Below, in pieces: positions 32,303 through 41,897 of a DNA stretch of 64,000 bases. The DNA comes from an uncultured Prevotellaceae bacterium (GTDB lineage: Bacteria; Bacteroidota; Bacteroidia; Bacteroidales; Bacteroidaceae), in contig CALDLA010000068.1 of the NCBI GenBank assembly GCA_937898415.1, positions 12,510 through 76,509 of the forward strand, given 5' to 3'. Under the pieces are notes generated by a model, which was not told the origin of the DNA, made no database searches, and saw only the letters and a list, made by a program, of their open reading frames with translations. The stretch's first letter is position 1, and each line of letters opens with the position of its first letter. Both the position numbers and the translations under genes were made by a program.

Positions 32303-33526
32303 ATGATTAAGATTAACCGAATCATGATTGAACGGATGCGGCTGGCCGTGTGGCTCGTCGTGGCTGTACATTTTCTGGTGGTGTCGTGCATCAAGGATGA
32401 GGCTGCCAACAAAGAGTGTGACATTGAGAGTGCCTGGATTGAGGGCGACGAACTGGCCGGCAACTTCTATCACGTGGAAGATATGAAGAAGGAGATGATC
32501 AGCTCCACGGAGACGAACATCATCTTCACCGTGCGTTCGATGATAACGCTGCCCACACAGATCCCTGTGTTTTTCAAGGCGACTCCCGGTGCCACCATCC
32601 ATCCCGCTAGCGGCTCGTTGCACGACTTTACCGGCGGCCCTGTCACCTACACGGTGACGTCCGAGGACGGCGAGTGGACGCGTTCCTATCGCGTTGCGTT
32701 TCAGGAGGCTTCGCTGCCTGCCCAGCGGTTCAGTTTCGAGAATGTTGAGACGATTTCGGAGAAGACCATGCTGGGCGGCGAGAACCTGCAACACAAGTTC
32801 TATGAGCTGGTGCCTAAAACCGAGAGCATGAAGGATACCGAGGAGCGCTATTACTGCTGGGCTACGGGCAACTCTGGCGCTGCCATGCTCAAGAATGGAG
32901 CCCAGCCCGAGGACTTCCCTACCTATTCTATTGCCGACGGCTTCATGGGAAGGGGCGTTTGTCTGACCACCCAGTCGGCTGGCTCCCTGGGTGAGTTTAT
33001 GAAGAAGCCCATCGCCGCTGGAAGCCTGTTCCTCGGACAGTTCATCGTCGAGAGCGTGCTGGAGAATCCGCTGAAGACAACGCAGTTCGGCGTCCCCAAC
33101 CCCAAGGAGCCTGTCCGCATTACGGGCTACTACAAGTATCAGCCTGGCGAGTCATTTACCGATATGGACATGAAGATATACGACGACCGCACAGACGAGG
33201 CCAGCATCTATGCCGTCTTCTATCGTAACAAAGATGACGAGGGACATAACTACTACCTCTATGGCGACGACGTGGAGACTGATGAGAAACTGCGCGCCAA
33301 CCCGATGGTCTATAAGGTGGCACGCGTCGCTTCGCTGCCTCCCACCAACGAGTGGACCCGGTTCGAGATGTTCTTCGAGGGCAAGGACGCGCCCGACGAG
33401 ATCGTCTCGTCGTTGGGCTTCAACCTTGCTCTGGTATTCTCGTCGAGTAAGCGGGGAGCCCAGTTCGAGGGAGCCGTCGGTAGCACCCTCTATGTAGATG
33501 AAGTAGAAGTATCATACGAAAAGTAA
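32303..33526 (+). CDS. PCMD-domain lipoprotein
   Basis: 407 residues. The N-terminus has a hydrophobic stretch and lipobox (HFLVVSCIKDE), so the mature protein is probably lipid-anchored. Region 65-130 is an Ig-like domain (SMITLPTQIPVFFKATPGATIHP and onward). The C-terminal part, from about 135 (FSFENVE, GFMGRGVCLTT, VRITGYYKY, ending LYVDEVEVSYEK), matches the putative carbohydrate metabolism domain found in Bacteroidetes surface proteins. ATG 32324 is an alternative start. It is 16 bp before the barrel protein gene. Confidence 0.75.
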   Translation: MIKINRIMIERMRLAVWLVVAVHFLVVSCIKDEAANKECDIESAWIEGDELAGNFYHVEDMKKEMISSTETNIIFTVRSMITLPTQIPVFFKATPGATIHPASGSLHDFTGGPVTYTVTSEDGEWTRSYRVAFQEASLPAQRFSFENVETISEKTMLGGENLQHKFYELVPKTESMKDTEERYYCWATGNSGAAMLKNGAQPEDFPTYSIADGFMGRGVCLTTQSAGSLGEFMKKPIAAGSLFLGQFIVESVLENPLKTTQFGVPNPKEPVRITGYYKYQPGESFTDMDMKIYDDRTDEASIYAVFYRNKDDEGHNYYLYGDDVETDEKLRANPMVYKVARVASLPPTNEWTRFEMFFEGKDAPDEIVSSLGFNLALVFSSSKRGAQFEGAVGSTLYVDEVEVSYEK

Positions 33527-33542
33527 GGGAGGAAAAACAGAT

Positions 33543-34298
33543 ATGGAAAAGAGAATCATCAGTTTTGTGATAGCTTTGGCCCTCACAGGCGTTACTGTGG
33601 TCAAGGCAGGTGGTTTCATGGACGACCTGCAGTTCAAGGCTCGCGTGGGTTACAACATAGGCGGAACAATGCCGATCCCCCTGCCCGAGTCCATCCGCAG
33701 CATCGATAGCTACAGTCTCACCCCCTCGTTCATGGTCGGCATCGACGCCATGATGCCCGTCAGCGGCCAGTGGGGCATCGCCGCCGGACTCCACTTCGAG
33801 AACAAAGGCATGGAGGGCGACGTCACCACCAAGGCCTACCGCATGGAGGTGGTCAAGGGCGACCAGCGGATGGCCGGACTCTTTACCGGCAGCGTCAGCC
33901 AGACGGTGAAGCAGTGGATGCTCACCGTGCCCCTGCAGGCCACCTGCCAGTTAGGGCAGACCGTGACGCTCAAGGCCGGTCCCTACTTCTCGTTCCTGCT
34001 CAGCAAGGAGTTCAGCGGCATCGCTTCCGACGGCTATCTGCGCAAGGACGACCCTACAGGCCCCAAAATCCTGATGGGCGCGAAGGAAGGTGAATGGGCC
34101 ACCTACGAGTTCGACGACGACATGCGCAGCTTCCAGTTCGGCATCGGCATCGGTGCCGACTTCCAGGTTTACAAGAACTTAGGCCTTTCAGCCGACCTCA
34201 ACTGGGGTCTGACAGGCATCTTCCCCGGCGACTTCAAGACCGTAGAGCAGACGCTCTATCCCGTCTACGGCACCCTCGGTATCTTCTATCACTTCTGA
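33543..34298 (+). CDS. Outer-membrane beta-barrel protein (PorT-like fold)
   Basis: 251 residues with signal peptide (IISFVIALALTGVTVVKAG). The body has amphipathic strands and the final residues GTLGIFYHF end in an aromatic, as expected for a BAM-inserted barrel. Repeated G-x-F/Y strands (AAGLHFENKG, KAGPYFSFLLSKEF, GIGIGADFQVY) fit the outer membrane protein beta-barrel family. It lies between the PCMD lipoprotein and the tolC-like gene, so it may serve the cell envelope or the export system. No substrate can be assigned. Confidence 0.7.
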   Translation: MEKRIISFVIALALTGVTVVKAGGFMDDLQFKARVGYNIGGTMPIPLPESIRSIDSYSLTPSFMVGIDAMMPVSGQWGIAAGLHFENKGMEGDVTTKAYRMEVVKGDQRMAGLFTGSVSQTVKQWMLTVPLQATCQLGQTVTLKAGPYFSFLLSKEFSGIASDGYLRKDDPTGPKILMGAKEGEWATYEFDDDMRSFQFGIGIGADFQVYKNLGLSADLNWGLTGIFPGDFKTVEQTLYPVYGTLGIFYHF

Positions 34299-34322
34299 AA
34301 TTACAGTTCCAAATAAAATGCA

Positions 34323-35603
34323 ATGAATATGAGAAGGTATTTCTGTGCATTGATGATGTTGCCACTGATGACATTGGCTCAGACGCTGGAGGAGTGCCAG
34401 CGTGCAGCGGAACAGAACTATCCGCTGATACGGCAGTATGACCTTATCGAGAAGACCACCAATCTGACGGTGGCCAATATCGGAAAGGGGTGGCTGCCGC
34501 AGGTGTCGGCTTCAGCACAGGCCACGTACCAGAGCGACTTCACGGAGTTCCCTGACAAGATAGAGGATTTTTATTCCACGATGGGTCTTGACATGAAAGG
34601 CTTGAAGAAGGACCAGTACCGTGTTGGCATTGACGTCCAGCAGACGGTGTACGACGGCGGCAGCATCAGCAACCAGAAGAAGATAGCTCGCGAGCAGGGT
34701 AGGGTACAGACGGCGCAGACGGAGGTAAATCTGTATCAGGTTCGCAAACGCGTAAACGATATGTACTTCTCGCTGCTGTTGCTTGAAGAGCAGATACAGT
34801 TGAACCGCGACTTGCAGGAACTGCTGGCAGGCAATGAGCGGAAACTGGAATCGATGGTTCGTGGCGGTACGGCAGCGGAGAGCGACTGGCAGAGTGTGAA
34901 GGCCGAACGGCTGAACACGGTGCAGAAGGCCACGGAACTGGAGTCGCAGAAGCGGATGCTGCGGATGATGCTCTCAACCTTCTGCGGGATTGAAGTCAAT
35001 ACATTGGTGAAGCCTGTAATTGCAGCAAAAGAGCCACAGCAGTTTACTGAGAATCTTCGCCCTGAGCTGCGGGCGCTGGACGCGCAGATAGGACTGTTGA
35101 ACGCTCAGGAGAAAGCGCTCAACTCGGCTTTGATGCCGAAGCTCGGCATTTTTGCACAGGGCTTTTATGGCTATCCTGGTTTAAATATGTTTGAGGATAT
35201 GATGTCGCACGACTGGAGACTGAACGGCTTGGTTGGAGCACGGATATCATGGAACATCGGAGCACTGTACACACGTAAGAACGATAAGGCAAAAATCCAG
35301 TTGCAGCGCGAGCAGACGGAGACAAACCGCGAAGTATTCCTCTTTAATAACAACCTGGAGCAGATTCAGCAGAACGAAAGCATCATGCGCTTTCGGAAGC
35401 TGATGGCCGACGACGACGAGATTATCTCGCTACGTTCAGCAGTGCGCATTGCTGCTGAATCGAAGCTCTCACACGGTATCATCGATGTGAACGACCTGGT
35501 GCGGGAAATTCATCAGGAGAATGCTGCGCGCCTACAGCAGTCGATACATGAGATAGAGATGCTGAAGGAAATCTACGATCAAAAGTTTACGACTAATAAT
35601 TGA
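34323..35603 (+). CDS. TolC-family outer-membrane efflux protein
   Basis: 426 residues. Signal peptide MRRYFCALMMLPLMTLAQT (alternative ATG 34329). Long coiled-coil helices typical of TolC repeats are present (ISNQKKIAREQGRVQTAQTE, KLESMVRGGTAAESDWQSVK). The second repeat contains RPELRALDAQIGLLNAQEKA. It forms the outer-membrane duct for the HlyD/ABC exporter encoded directly downstream (6-bp gap). Confidence 0.88.
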   Translation: MNMRRYFCALMMLPLMTLAQTLEECQRAAEQNYPLIRQYDLIEKTTNLTVANIGKGWLPQVSASAQATYQSDFTEFPDKIEDFYSTMGLDMKGLKKDQYRVGIDVQQTVYDGGSISNQKKIAREQGRVQTAQTEVNLYQVRKRVNDMYFSLLLLEEQIQLNRDLQELLAGNERKLESMVRGGTAAESDWQSVKAERLNTVQKATELESQKRMLRMMLSTFCGIEVNTLVKPVIAAKEPQQFTENLRPELRALDAQIGLLNAQEKALNSALMPKLGIFAQGFYGYPGLNMFEDMMSHDWRLNGLVGARISWNIGALYTRKNDKAKIQLQREQTETNREVFLFNNNLEQIQQNESIMRFRKLMADDDEIISLRSAVRIAAESKLSHGIIDVNDLVREIHQENAARLQQSIHEIEMLKEIYDQKFTTNN

Positions 35604-35609
35604 CGAGGA

Positions 35610-36518
35610 ATGAAAAAAATCACGATAATGGCAAGCGTGGCGCTGATGATGTCCGCTTGCGGAGGAAACGAGAAGGAGTACGACGCTACGGGAATTTTCG
35701 AGGCTACGGAGACCACCGTGTTTGCCGAGCAGAACGGCGCGTTGCTGACGTTCAGTGTCAACGAGGGCGACACTATTGAAGCCAATAAGGAGGTGGGACT
35801 GATTGATACCACACAGGTATGGCTGAAGATTCAGCAGCTGAACGCTACCAAGAAGGTGTACCAGAGTCAGAAACCCGATATGGAGGCACAGATTGCCGCC
35901 GTGCGCCAGCAGCTTTCCAAGGCCCAGCAGGAAGAGTTGCGGTATAAGGAACTGGTGGCCGACGGAGCCGCACCACGCAAGATGCTGGACGATGTGACAA
36001 GTCAGGTGAAGGTCTTGCAGCGCCAGCTCGATGCGCAGATCTCTTCGCTTTCCACCAGCACCCGTGCCCTTGACAAACAGACGGCAGCTGCCGATGTTCA
36101 GACAAAACAACTGTTTGATCAGTTACACAAGTGCCACATTGTGACACCTGCCAAGGGCACCATATTGGAAAAGTACGTGGAGCGTGGTGAATTCGTCGCC
36201 GTAGGCAAGCCGCTCTTCAAGATTGCCGACACCGAGAAAATGTATATGCGGGCCTATGCCACCTCTGCCCAGCTTCAGGACATCCGTATCGGTCAGAAGG
36301 TGAAGGTCTTCGCCGACTATGGCGCGGGCCAGAAGAAGGAGTACGACGGTACGGTCACGTGGATATCTTCGCGCTCGGAGTTCACGCCTAAGACCATCGT
36401 CACCGATGATGAGCGCGCCGACCTGGTGTACGCCGTGAAGGTGGCTGTCAAAAACGATGGGTTCGTAAAGATTGGTATGTACGGCGAAGTGAAGTGGCAC
36501 TTTGATAGTGAAGAGTGA
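35610..36518 (+). CDS. HlyD-family periplasmic adaptor of an ABC exporter
   Basis: 302 residues. Lipoprotein-like N-terminus (ASVALMMSACGGNEKE). The split lipoyl domain is visible as VFAEQNGALLTFSVNEGD and CHIVTPAKGTILEKYVERGE, with a coiled-coil hairpin between them (about 70-155), then a beta-barrel domain (IRIGQKVKVFADYG). It links the inner-membrane ABC parts to TolC. The stop codon falls inside a run of 7-bp repeats. Confidence 0.9.
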   Translation: MKKITIMASVALMMSACGGNEKEYDATGIFEATETTVFAEQNGALLTFSVNEGDTIEANKEVGLIDTTQVWLKIQQLNATKKVYQSQKPDMEAQIAAVRQQLSKAQQEELRYKELVADGAAPRKMLDDVTSQVKVLQRQLDAQISSLSTSTRALDKQTAAADVQTKQLFDQLHKCHIVTPAKGTILEKYVERGEFVAVGKPLFKIADTEKMYMRAYATSAQLQDIRIGQKVKVFADYGAGQKKEYDGTVTWISSRSEFTPKTIVTDDERADLVYAVKVAVKNDGFVKIGMYGEVKWHFDSEE

Positions 36519-36552
36519 AAAGTGAAAAGTGAAGAGTGAAGAGTGAAAAGTG
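36507..36552. repeat. Tandem heptamers AGTGAAR, six and a half copies
   Basis: Units AGTGAAG or AGTGAAA repeat every 7 bp from 36507 to 36552. The run supplies the stop codon of the HlyD gene and most of the spacer to the next gene. Similar heptamers lie near 38016 and, reverse complemented, at 43305. Confidence 0.85.
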
Positions 36553-36560
36553 CTACCGTC

Positions 36561-38027
36561 ATGGATGTAATTGTTGTTAATAACGTTTCCAAGTCATACG
36601 GCAAGGTGAAGGCACTCGATGATGTGTCGTTCTCCGTGGGCAAGGGTGAGGTCTTTGGTCTTATCGGCCCTGACGGAGCGGGCAAGACATCGATGTACCG
36701 CATCCTCTGCTCGCTGCTGTTGCCGGAAACGGGCATGGCGACGGTTGATGGCTTCGACGTGGTGAAGCAAATGCGCGACATCCGTTGCCGTGTGGGCTAC
36801 ATGCCAGGCAAGTTCTCGCTGTATCAGGACCTGACGGTAGAAGAGAACCTTACGTTTTTCGCCACTCTCTTTGGCACGACTGTCGAGGAGGGCTACGACA
36901 GCATCAAGGCCGTCTATTCCCAGATAGAGCGGTTCAAGGACAGACGGGTAGGAGCCTTGTCGGGTGGTATGAAGCAGAAGTTGGCTCTATCCTGTGCGCT
37001 GGTTCACCGGCCGAGTGTGCTCTTTCTTGACGAACCGACAACGGGTGTCGACCCTATTAGTAGGAAAGAGCTCTGGGAAATGTTGGGTATGCTGAAGGAG
37101 CGCGGCATCACCATTGTGGCCTCAACACCCTATCTCGACGAGGTGCGCCAGTGCGAGCGTCTGGCCTTTCTCGACCACGGACGCATAAGGGGCATAGACA
37201 CGCCGGACCGCATTCTCACGGAATTTTCCGACATCTTCAACCCGCCCCCACTGAAAGCCTCCACAAATCCCTCTAAAGGAGACGCGGGAGATTCCGTCAT
37301 CGAGGTGGAGCACCTGGTAAAGGCGTTTGGTGACTTTCGCGCTGTCGATGACATCTCGTTTACGGTGAAGAAGGGTGAGATATTCGGATTCCTTGGCGCA
37401 AACGGGGCTGGCAAGACGACGGCTATGCATATGCTGACGGGCCTGAGCCAGCCGACGAGCGGAACGGGTCGTGTCTGTGGCTACGACATCCGCACAGAAT
37501 ATGAGCAAATAAAGAAGAATATCGGCTATATGTCGCAGCGGTTCTCGTTATATGAGGATTTGACCGTAGCCGAGAACATCCGTCTCTTTGCCGGCATCTA
37601 CGGGATGAGGAGTAAAGAGATAAAAGCGAAGACTGAAGAGTTACTGCGCCAGCTGAAGTTCGAGGAGCACAGGAACGATCTTGTGAAGTCGCTGCCGCTG
37701 GGCTGGAAGCAGAAGCTGGCCTTCTCCGTCAGCATCTTCCACGAGCCAGGCGTCGTGTTCCTCGATGAGCCGACGGGTGGTGTCGATCCCGTGACGCGCC
37801 GCCAGTTCTGGGAGCTTATTTACCAGGCAGCCGAACGTAATATCACCGTTTTCGTCACCACTCACTATATGGACGAGGCTGAATATTGCGACCGCATCTC
37901 GATTATGGTTGACGGCAAGATCAAGGCTGTTGGAACGCCCGACGAACTGAAACGCGAATACCGTCAGCCGGATATGGATCATGTGTTCACCCATCTGGCC
38001 AGACAAGCCAAGAGAAGTGAGGATTGA
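36561..38027 (+). CDS. ABC exporter ATPase with two fused nucleotide-binding domains
   Basis: 488 residues from ATG 36561 (a longer frame from GTG 36543 lies in the heptamer repeats). NBD1 has GPDGAGKTS, LSGGMKQKLAL and VLFLDEPTTG. NBD2 has GANGAGKTT, a degenerate signature LPLGWKQKLAF and VVFLDEPTGG. This double-ATPase form matches the YhiH type that works with two YhhJ-like permeases and a YhiI-like adaptor. Both permeases follow directly. The substrate is unknown; drugs or lipids are common guesses for the family. Confidence 0.92.
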   Translation: MDVIVVNNVSKSYGKVKALDDVSFSVGKGEVFGLIGPDGAGKTSMYRILCSLLLPETGMATVDGFDVVKQMRDIRCRVGYMPGKFSLYQDLTVEENLTFFATLFGTTVEEGYDSIKAVYSQIERFKDRRVGALSGGMKQKLALSCALVHRPSVLFLDEPTTGVDPISRKELWEMLGMLKERGITIVASTPYLDEVRQCERLAFLDHGRIRGIDTPDRILTEFSDIFNPPPLKASTNPSKGDAGDSVIEVEHLVKAFGDFRAVDDISFTVKKGEIFGFLGANGAGKTTAMHMLTGLSQPTSGTGRVCGYDIRTEYEQIKKNIGYMSQRFSLYEDLTVAENIRLFAGIYGMRSKEIKAKTEELLRQLKFEEHRNDLVKSLPLGWKQKLAFSVSIFHEPGVVFLDEPTGGVDPVTRRQFWELIYQAAERNITVFVTTHYMDEAEYCDRISIMVDGKIKAVGTPDELKREYRQPDMDHVFTHLARQAKRSED

Positions 38028-38041
38028 AGAGTGAGAAGTAG

Positions 38042-39100
38042 ATGAAGCAATTTGTTGCATTTGTAAGGAAGGAGACGAAGCACATCCTGCGCGACAGGCT
38101 GACGGTGCTGTTGCTTTTTAGCGTGCCGGTGGTCATGATGCTACTCTTTGGCTTTGCCATTACCACTGATGTGAAGAATGTTCGCACGGTGGTGGTGACG
38201 GCCTATAGTGACCACGCCACACAGCAAGCCGTTGAACGGCTTTCGCAGTCGGAGTATTTCTCCATCGTCCGAACCGTTGCCACACCCCGGGAAGCAGAGC
38301 GTATCATCAGGAACCAGAAGGCCGACCTGGCCATTGTCTTCGAAAAAGACTATGCGTCGAAGAATGGTGGCCTGCAGTTCATTGTCGATGGTGCCGACCC
38401 CAACATGTCGCAGCAGTGGACGACCTACGTCTCGCAGGTGCTCATGAATCCTGCCGGCGGACTCATCAACACGAAAATGCTCTATAACCCGCAGATGAAG
38501 TCGGCCTACAACTTCGTGCCTGCCATCATGGGTATGCTGCTGATGCTCATCTGTGCCCTGATGACCTCGATTAGTATTGCCCGTGAGAAGGAGAGGGGGA
38601 CGATGGAGGTGCTGCTGGTCTCGCCTACAAGGCCGCTGCTGATGATCGTGGCCAAGGTTGTCCCCTATCTGGTGCTGGGCTTCATCATTCTGAACTTCTT
38701 CCTGCTGATGGCGCGCTTTGTGCTGGACGTTCCTCTGCAAGGCTCAGTGTTCTGGATCTACGTCATATCGACCATCTACATCTTGCTGGCCTTGTCGCTG
38801 GGACTGTTGGTGTCGAACATTGCGAAGACGCAGCTGGCGGCTCTGCTGGTGTGTGCTATGATCCTGCTCATGCCTAACTTCATGCTGTCGGGCATGATTT
38901 TCCCCATCGAGTCGATGCCACGGATACTGCAGTGGGCGTCCGTCATCATACCCCCTCGCTATTACATCTCGGCTATGCGCAAACTGATGATTATGGGCGT
39001 AGGTGTCGACCAGGTGGTCTTCGAACTGACCGTGCTCATCGCGATGACTCTTATCCTGCTGACGCTCTCGCTGGCCACATTTAAGAAACGCTTGGAATAA
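38042..39100 (+). CDS. ABC-2 type permease, first of two
   Basis: 352 residues. An N-terminal membrane helix (LTVLLLFSVPVVMMLLFGFAI), a periplasmic domain of about 130 residues, then five hydrophobic segments (for example FVPAIMGMLLMLICALM, PYLVLGFIILNFFLLM) give the ABC2_membrane_3 layout. SIAREKERGTMEVLLVSP is the conserved cytoplasmic helix. It partners the fused ATPase upstream and the second permease downstream. Confidence 0.9.
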   Translation: MKQFVAFVRKETKHILRDRLTVLLLFSVPVVMMLLFGFAITTDVKNVRTVVVTAYSDHATQQAVERLSQSEYFSIVRTVATPREAERIIRNQKADLAIVFEKDYASKNGGLQFIVDGADPNMSQQWTTYVSQVLMNPAGGLINTKMLYNPQMKSAYNFVPAIMGMLLMLICALMTSISIAREKERGTMEVLLVSPTRPLLMIVAKVVPYLVLGFIILNFFLLMARFVLDVPLQGSVFWIYVISTIYILLALSLGLLVSNIAKTQLAALLVCAMILLMPNFMLSGMIFPIESMPRILQWASVIIPPRYYISAMRKLMIMGVGVDQVVFELTVLIAMTLILLTLSLATFKKRLE

Positions 39101-39119
39101 CAATCAGAAAACTGAAAAA

Positions 39120-40187
39120 ATGAATACGACGCTCAGATATTTGGTTCAGAAGGAGTTTACGCAGATACGTCGCAATTCTTTTCTTCCAAGGCTCATTGTG
39201 ACGTTTCCTATCATCATCATGTGCGTCGCGCCTTGGGTGATGCAGATGGAGGTGACGAACATTGTCGTGGACGTGGTTGACCTCGACCATAGTTCGCAGT
39301 CACAACGACTCGTACATGCCATAGAGCACAACACGTACTTCGTCTTCCGCGGCCAGAAACATACTTACGCCGAAGCCTTGAGCGACATCGAGCATACCGA
39401 TGCCGACGTGGTGATGGTCATTCCGCGTAACTATTCGAAAGACCTCGTTCGCGGCCGTCTGCCCCAGATACGCATCGCTGCCAATGCCGTCAACGGTATG
39501 AAGGGAGCGATGGGCGCCGCCTATCTGTCGCAGCTCGTGATCCCTCAATCTGCCTCGTCTTCCACCCTGTATCTGTACAATAAGCACCTGAACTACAAGC
39601 TCTTCATGATTCCTGCCCTCCTGGCCATCGTCATGATGCTGATGACTGGATTCTTGCCAACGCTGAATATCGTTAGCGAGAAAGAGGCGGGTACTATTGA
39701 GCAGATGAATGTCACGCCCGTCTCGAAGGGGACTTTCATCCTTGCCAAGCTGATTCCCTACTGGCTTATTGCCCTCTTCATCATCACCGTCTGCCTGCTG
39801 CTGTCCTGGGCTGTCTACGGTCTCACCCCAGCCGGCCCTCTGTGGATCATCTACGTCCTCTCCATGCTACTGGCCCTGTTCTTCTCTTCGTTGGGACTCA
39901 TCATCTCCAACTACTCTGACAACATGCAGCAGTCCATCTTCATCATGTGGTTCTTTGTCGTCATCCTGCTGCTCCTTAGCGGACTCTTCACCCCCACGCG
40001 CTCCATGCCCCATCTGGCTTATCTGACCACCTACGTCAACCCCATGCACTATTTTGTCGATGCCATCCGCACCGTCTTCATCCGTGGCGGCCAGTTCCGC
40101 GACGTAGCCCATCAAGCCTTCGCCCTTCTCGGCATCGGCCTCTTCATGGGGGGATGGGCGGTACAAAGTTACAAGAAGAACAGCTAA
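39120..40187 (+). CDS. ABC-2 type permease, second of two
   Basis: 355 residues with the same topology as the preceding permease. N-terminal helix FLPRLIVTFPIIIMCVAPWV, periplasmic domain about 45-165, then multiple membrane helices with the conserved IVSEKEAGTIEQMNVTPVSK. The two proteins probably form a heterodimer. This is the last gene of the operon that starts at 32303. Confidence 0.9.
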   Translation: MNTTLRYLVQKEFTQIRRNSFLPRLIVTFPIIIMCVAPWVMQMEVTNIVVDVVDLDHSSQSQRLVHAIEHNTYFVFRGQKHTYAEALSDIEHTDADVVMVIPRNYSKDLVRGRLPQIRIAANAVNGMKGAMGAAYLSQLVIPQSASSSTLYLYNKHLNYKLFMIPALLAIVMMLMTGFLPTLNIVSEKEAGTIEQMNVTPVSKGTFILAKLIPYWLIALFIITVCLLLSWAVYGLTPAGPLWIIYVLSMLLALFFSSLGLIISNYSDNMQQSIFIMWFFVVILLLLSGLFTPTRSMPHLAYLTTYVNPMHYFVDAIRTVFIRGGQFRDVAHQAFALLGIGLFMGGWAVQSYKKNS

Positions 40188-40216
40188 TCTGTCATAATCC
40201 TTAAGCTATTTCGTAG

Positions 40217-40319
40217 TAAATTCACTGTATTAACTAGTTAAATTCACTGAAATTACAATGTAAATTCACTGAAATTACAATGTAAATTCACTGAATTTGG
40301 TTTGTAAATTCACTGAATT
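40217..40319. repeat. Array of five TAAATTCACTG repeats, 22-bp period
   Basis: TAAATTCACT begins at 40217, 40239, 40261, 40283 and 40305, exactly 22 bp apart. The last two copies complete the odd palindrome AAATTCACTGAATTT. It fills most of the 230-bp gap between the export operon and the ferredoxin-type gene, outside the accessory island. Confidence 0.9.
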
Positions 40320-40365
40320 TGGTATGCAGTTCAAACTTGCAAAAAAAGTTGGGGGAATTCTTTTC

Positions 40366-40392
40366 TTGTTTCAAATATTATTCGTATCTTTG
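40366..40392 (+). promoter_or_regulatory. Probable promoter of the ferredoxin-type operon
   Basis: TTG (40366-40368), 16 bp, TATCTTTG (40385-40392), 25 bp before the ATG. The spacer is shorter than the usual 20, as in the island promoters. The 22-bp array ends about 47 bp upstream. Confidence 0.5.
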
Positions 40393-40417
40393 TAGCCTGA
40401 ACTGAATTAGTATTTAT

Positions 40418-41893
40418 ATGCTAAGAAGAATTAGAACCCTGTTGGCAGTCGTGATGCTCGTAGGTATCACGCTGCTTTTCCTTGATTTTACGGGAACGCT
40501 GCACCACTGGCTGGGCTGGATGGCAAAAATCCAGTTGCTGCCGGCGGTGATGGCCCTGAACGTTGTGGTGATTGTGGCGCTGGCTGTGCTGACGCTAGTC
40601 TTCGGGCGCATCTACTGCTCGGTCATCTGTCCGTTGGGCATCCTGCAGGACGTGCTGGCACGACTGCGCCGTAAGAAGAACAAATACTTCTATTCGCGCG
40701 AGGTGCGCTGGCTGCGCTATCCTGTGCTGGTGGTGTTCATCGTGGCATTGCTGGCGGGTGTTGGCTCGCTGTTTCAGCTGTTGGCTCCCTATAGTTCCTT
40801 CGGGCGTATTGCCACGATGTTGCTGCAGCCGCTGTGGATGCTGGGCAACAACGTGTTGGGTTTCCTGGCCGAGCGGGCTGACAGCTATGCCTTCTACACC
40901 GTCGATGTGTGGATGAAGTCGTTGCCGGTGTTCATCGTGGCCTTGGTGACCTTGGTGGTGCTGGTGGTGCTGTCGTGGCGCGGTGGCCGTACCTACTGCA
41001 ATACCATCTGTCCGGTGGGAACGGTGCTTTCGTTCTTAGCCCGCTTCTCGTGGCTGAAGATACGGTTCGACGAGGAGAAGTGCAAGAACTGCTCGATGTG
41101 CTCAAGGAACTGCAAGGCCGCCTGCATCGACTATAAGACGCACTCGGTGGACTATTCGCGCTGTGTGGTCTGTGGCAATTGTATCAGCAGTTGTAAGTTC
41201 GGGGCGCTGAAGTATTCGAGGAGCAAGGAACGAGGAACGAAGAACGAGAATACTCAGCCGACAGATCAGGGTAAGCGTTCGTTCCTTGTCGGTGCTGCTC
41301 TCGTAACCACGGCAGCGATGGCCCAGAAGAAGGAGAAGCTGATGGACGGCGGACTGGCTGAACTGGAGGACAAGGTGCAGCCGGAGCGGCAGACACCGCT
41401 GACGCCGCCGGGCTCGCTTTCGTTCGACTATTTTGCCCAGCACTGTACGGGTTGTCAGCTCTGCGTGTCGGAGTGTCCGAACAACGTATTGCGGCCTACG
41501 ACCGACCTGATGCACTTGATGCTGCCCACGATGTCGTACGAGCGCGGCTACTGCCGTCCGGAATGTACGCGCTGCTCGGAGGTGTGTCCGGCAGGAGCCA
41601 TAAAACTGGTGGACGAGGCCGAGAAGTCGTCAATCCAGATAGGTCATGCCGTGTTCGTCGAGAAAAACTGTGTGGCGGTGACCGACGGCGTGGAGTGCGG
41701 TAACTGCGAGCGCCACTGTCCGGCAGGAGCCATTGAGATGGTTGCCCTGCGTGAGGATGACGAGGAGTCGCCCTGGGTGCCTGCCGTCAATGAGTCGGCC
41801 TGTATTGGTTGCGGTGCCTGTGAATATGTTTGTCCCGCCCGTCCCTTCTCGGCTATCATGGTGGAAGGTCACGAGGTTCACAAAAAGATTTAG
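40418..41893 (+). CDS. Membrane-bound polyferredoxin, NapH/NosR-like
   Basis: 491 residues. Four or more membrane helices in the first 200 residues carry two CP motifs facing the cytoplasm (YCSVICPLG and YCNTICPVG). Ferredoxin clusters follow: CKNCSMCSRNCKAAC, CVVCGNCISSC, CTGCQLCVSECP, CRPECTRCSEVCP, CGNCERHCP and CIGCGACEYVCP. Near residue 285 a KRSFLVGAALVTTAAMA segment resembles an internal Tat-like or membrane stretch. The linker before it is encoded by 7-bp repeats (41218-41245). It likely moves electrons across the membrane to the reductase encoded next. NosR/NapH similarity is at the motif level. Confidence 0.85.
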   Translation: MLRRIRTLLAVVMLVGITLLFLDFTGTLHHWLGWMAKIQLLPAVMALNVVVIVALAVLTLVFGRIYCSVICPLGILQDVLARLRRKKNKYFYSREVRWLRYPVLVVFIVALLAGVGSLFQLLAPYSSFGRIATMLLQPLWMLGNNVLGFLAERADSYAFYTVDVWMKSLPVFIVALVTLVVLVVLSWRGGRTYCNTICPVGTVLSFLARFSWLKIRFDEEKCKNCSMCSRNCKAACIDYKTHSVDYSRCVVCGNCISSCKFGALKYSRSKERGTKNENTQPTDQGKRSFLVGAALVTTAAMAQKKEKLMDGGLAELEDKVQPERQTPLTPPGSLSFDYFAQHCTGCQLCVSECPNNVLRPTTDLMHLMLPTMSYERGYCRPECTRCSEVCPAGAIKLVDEAEKSSIQIGHAVFVEKNCVAVTDGVECGNCERHCPAGAIEMVALREDDEESPWVPAVNESACIGCGACEYVCPARPFSAIMVEGHEVHKKI

Positions 41894-41897
41894 ACTT

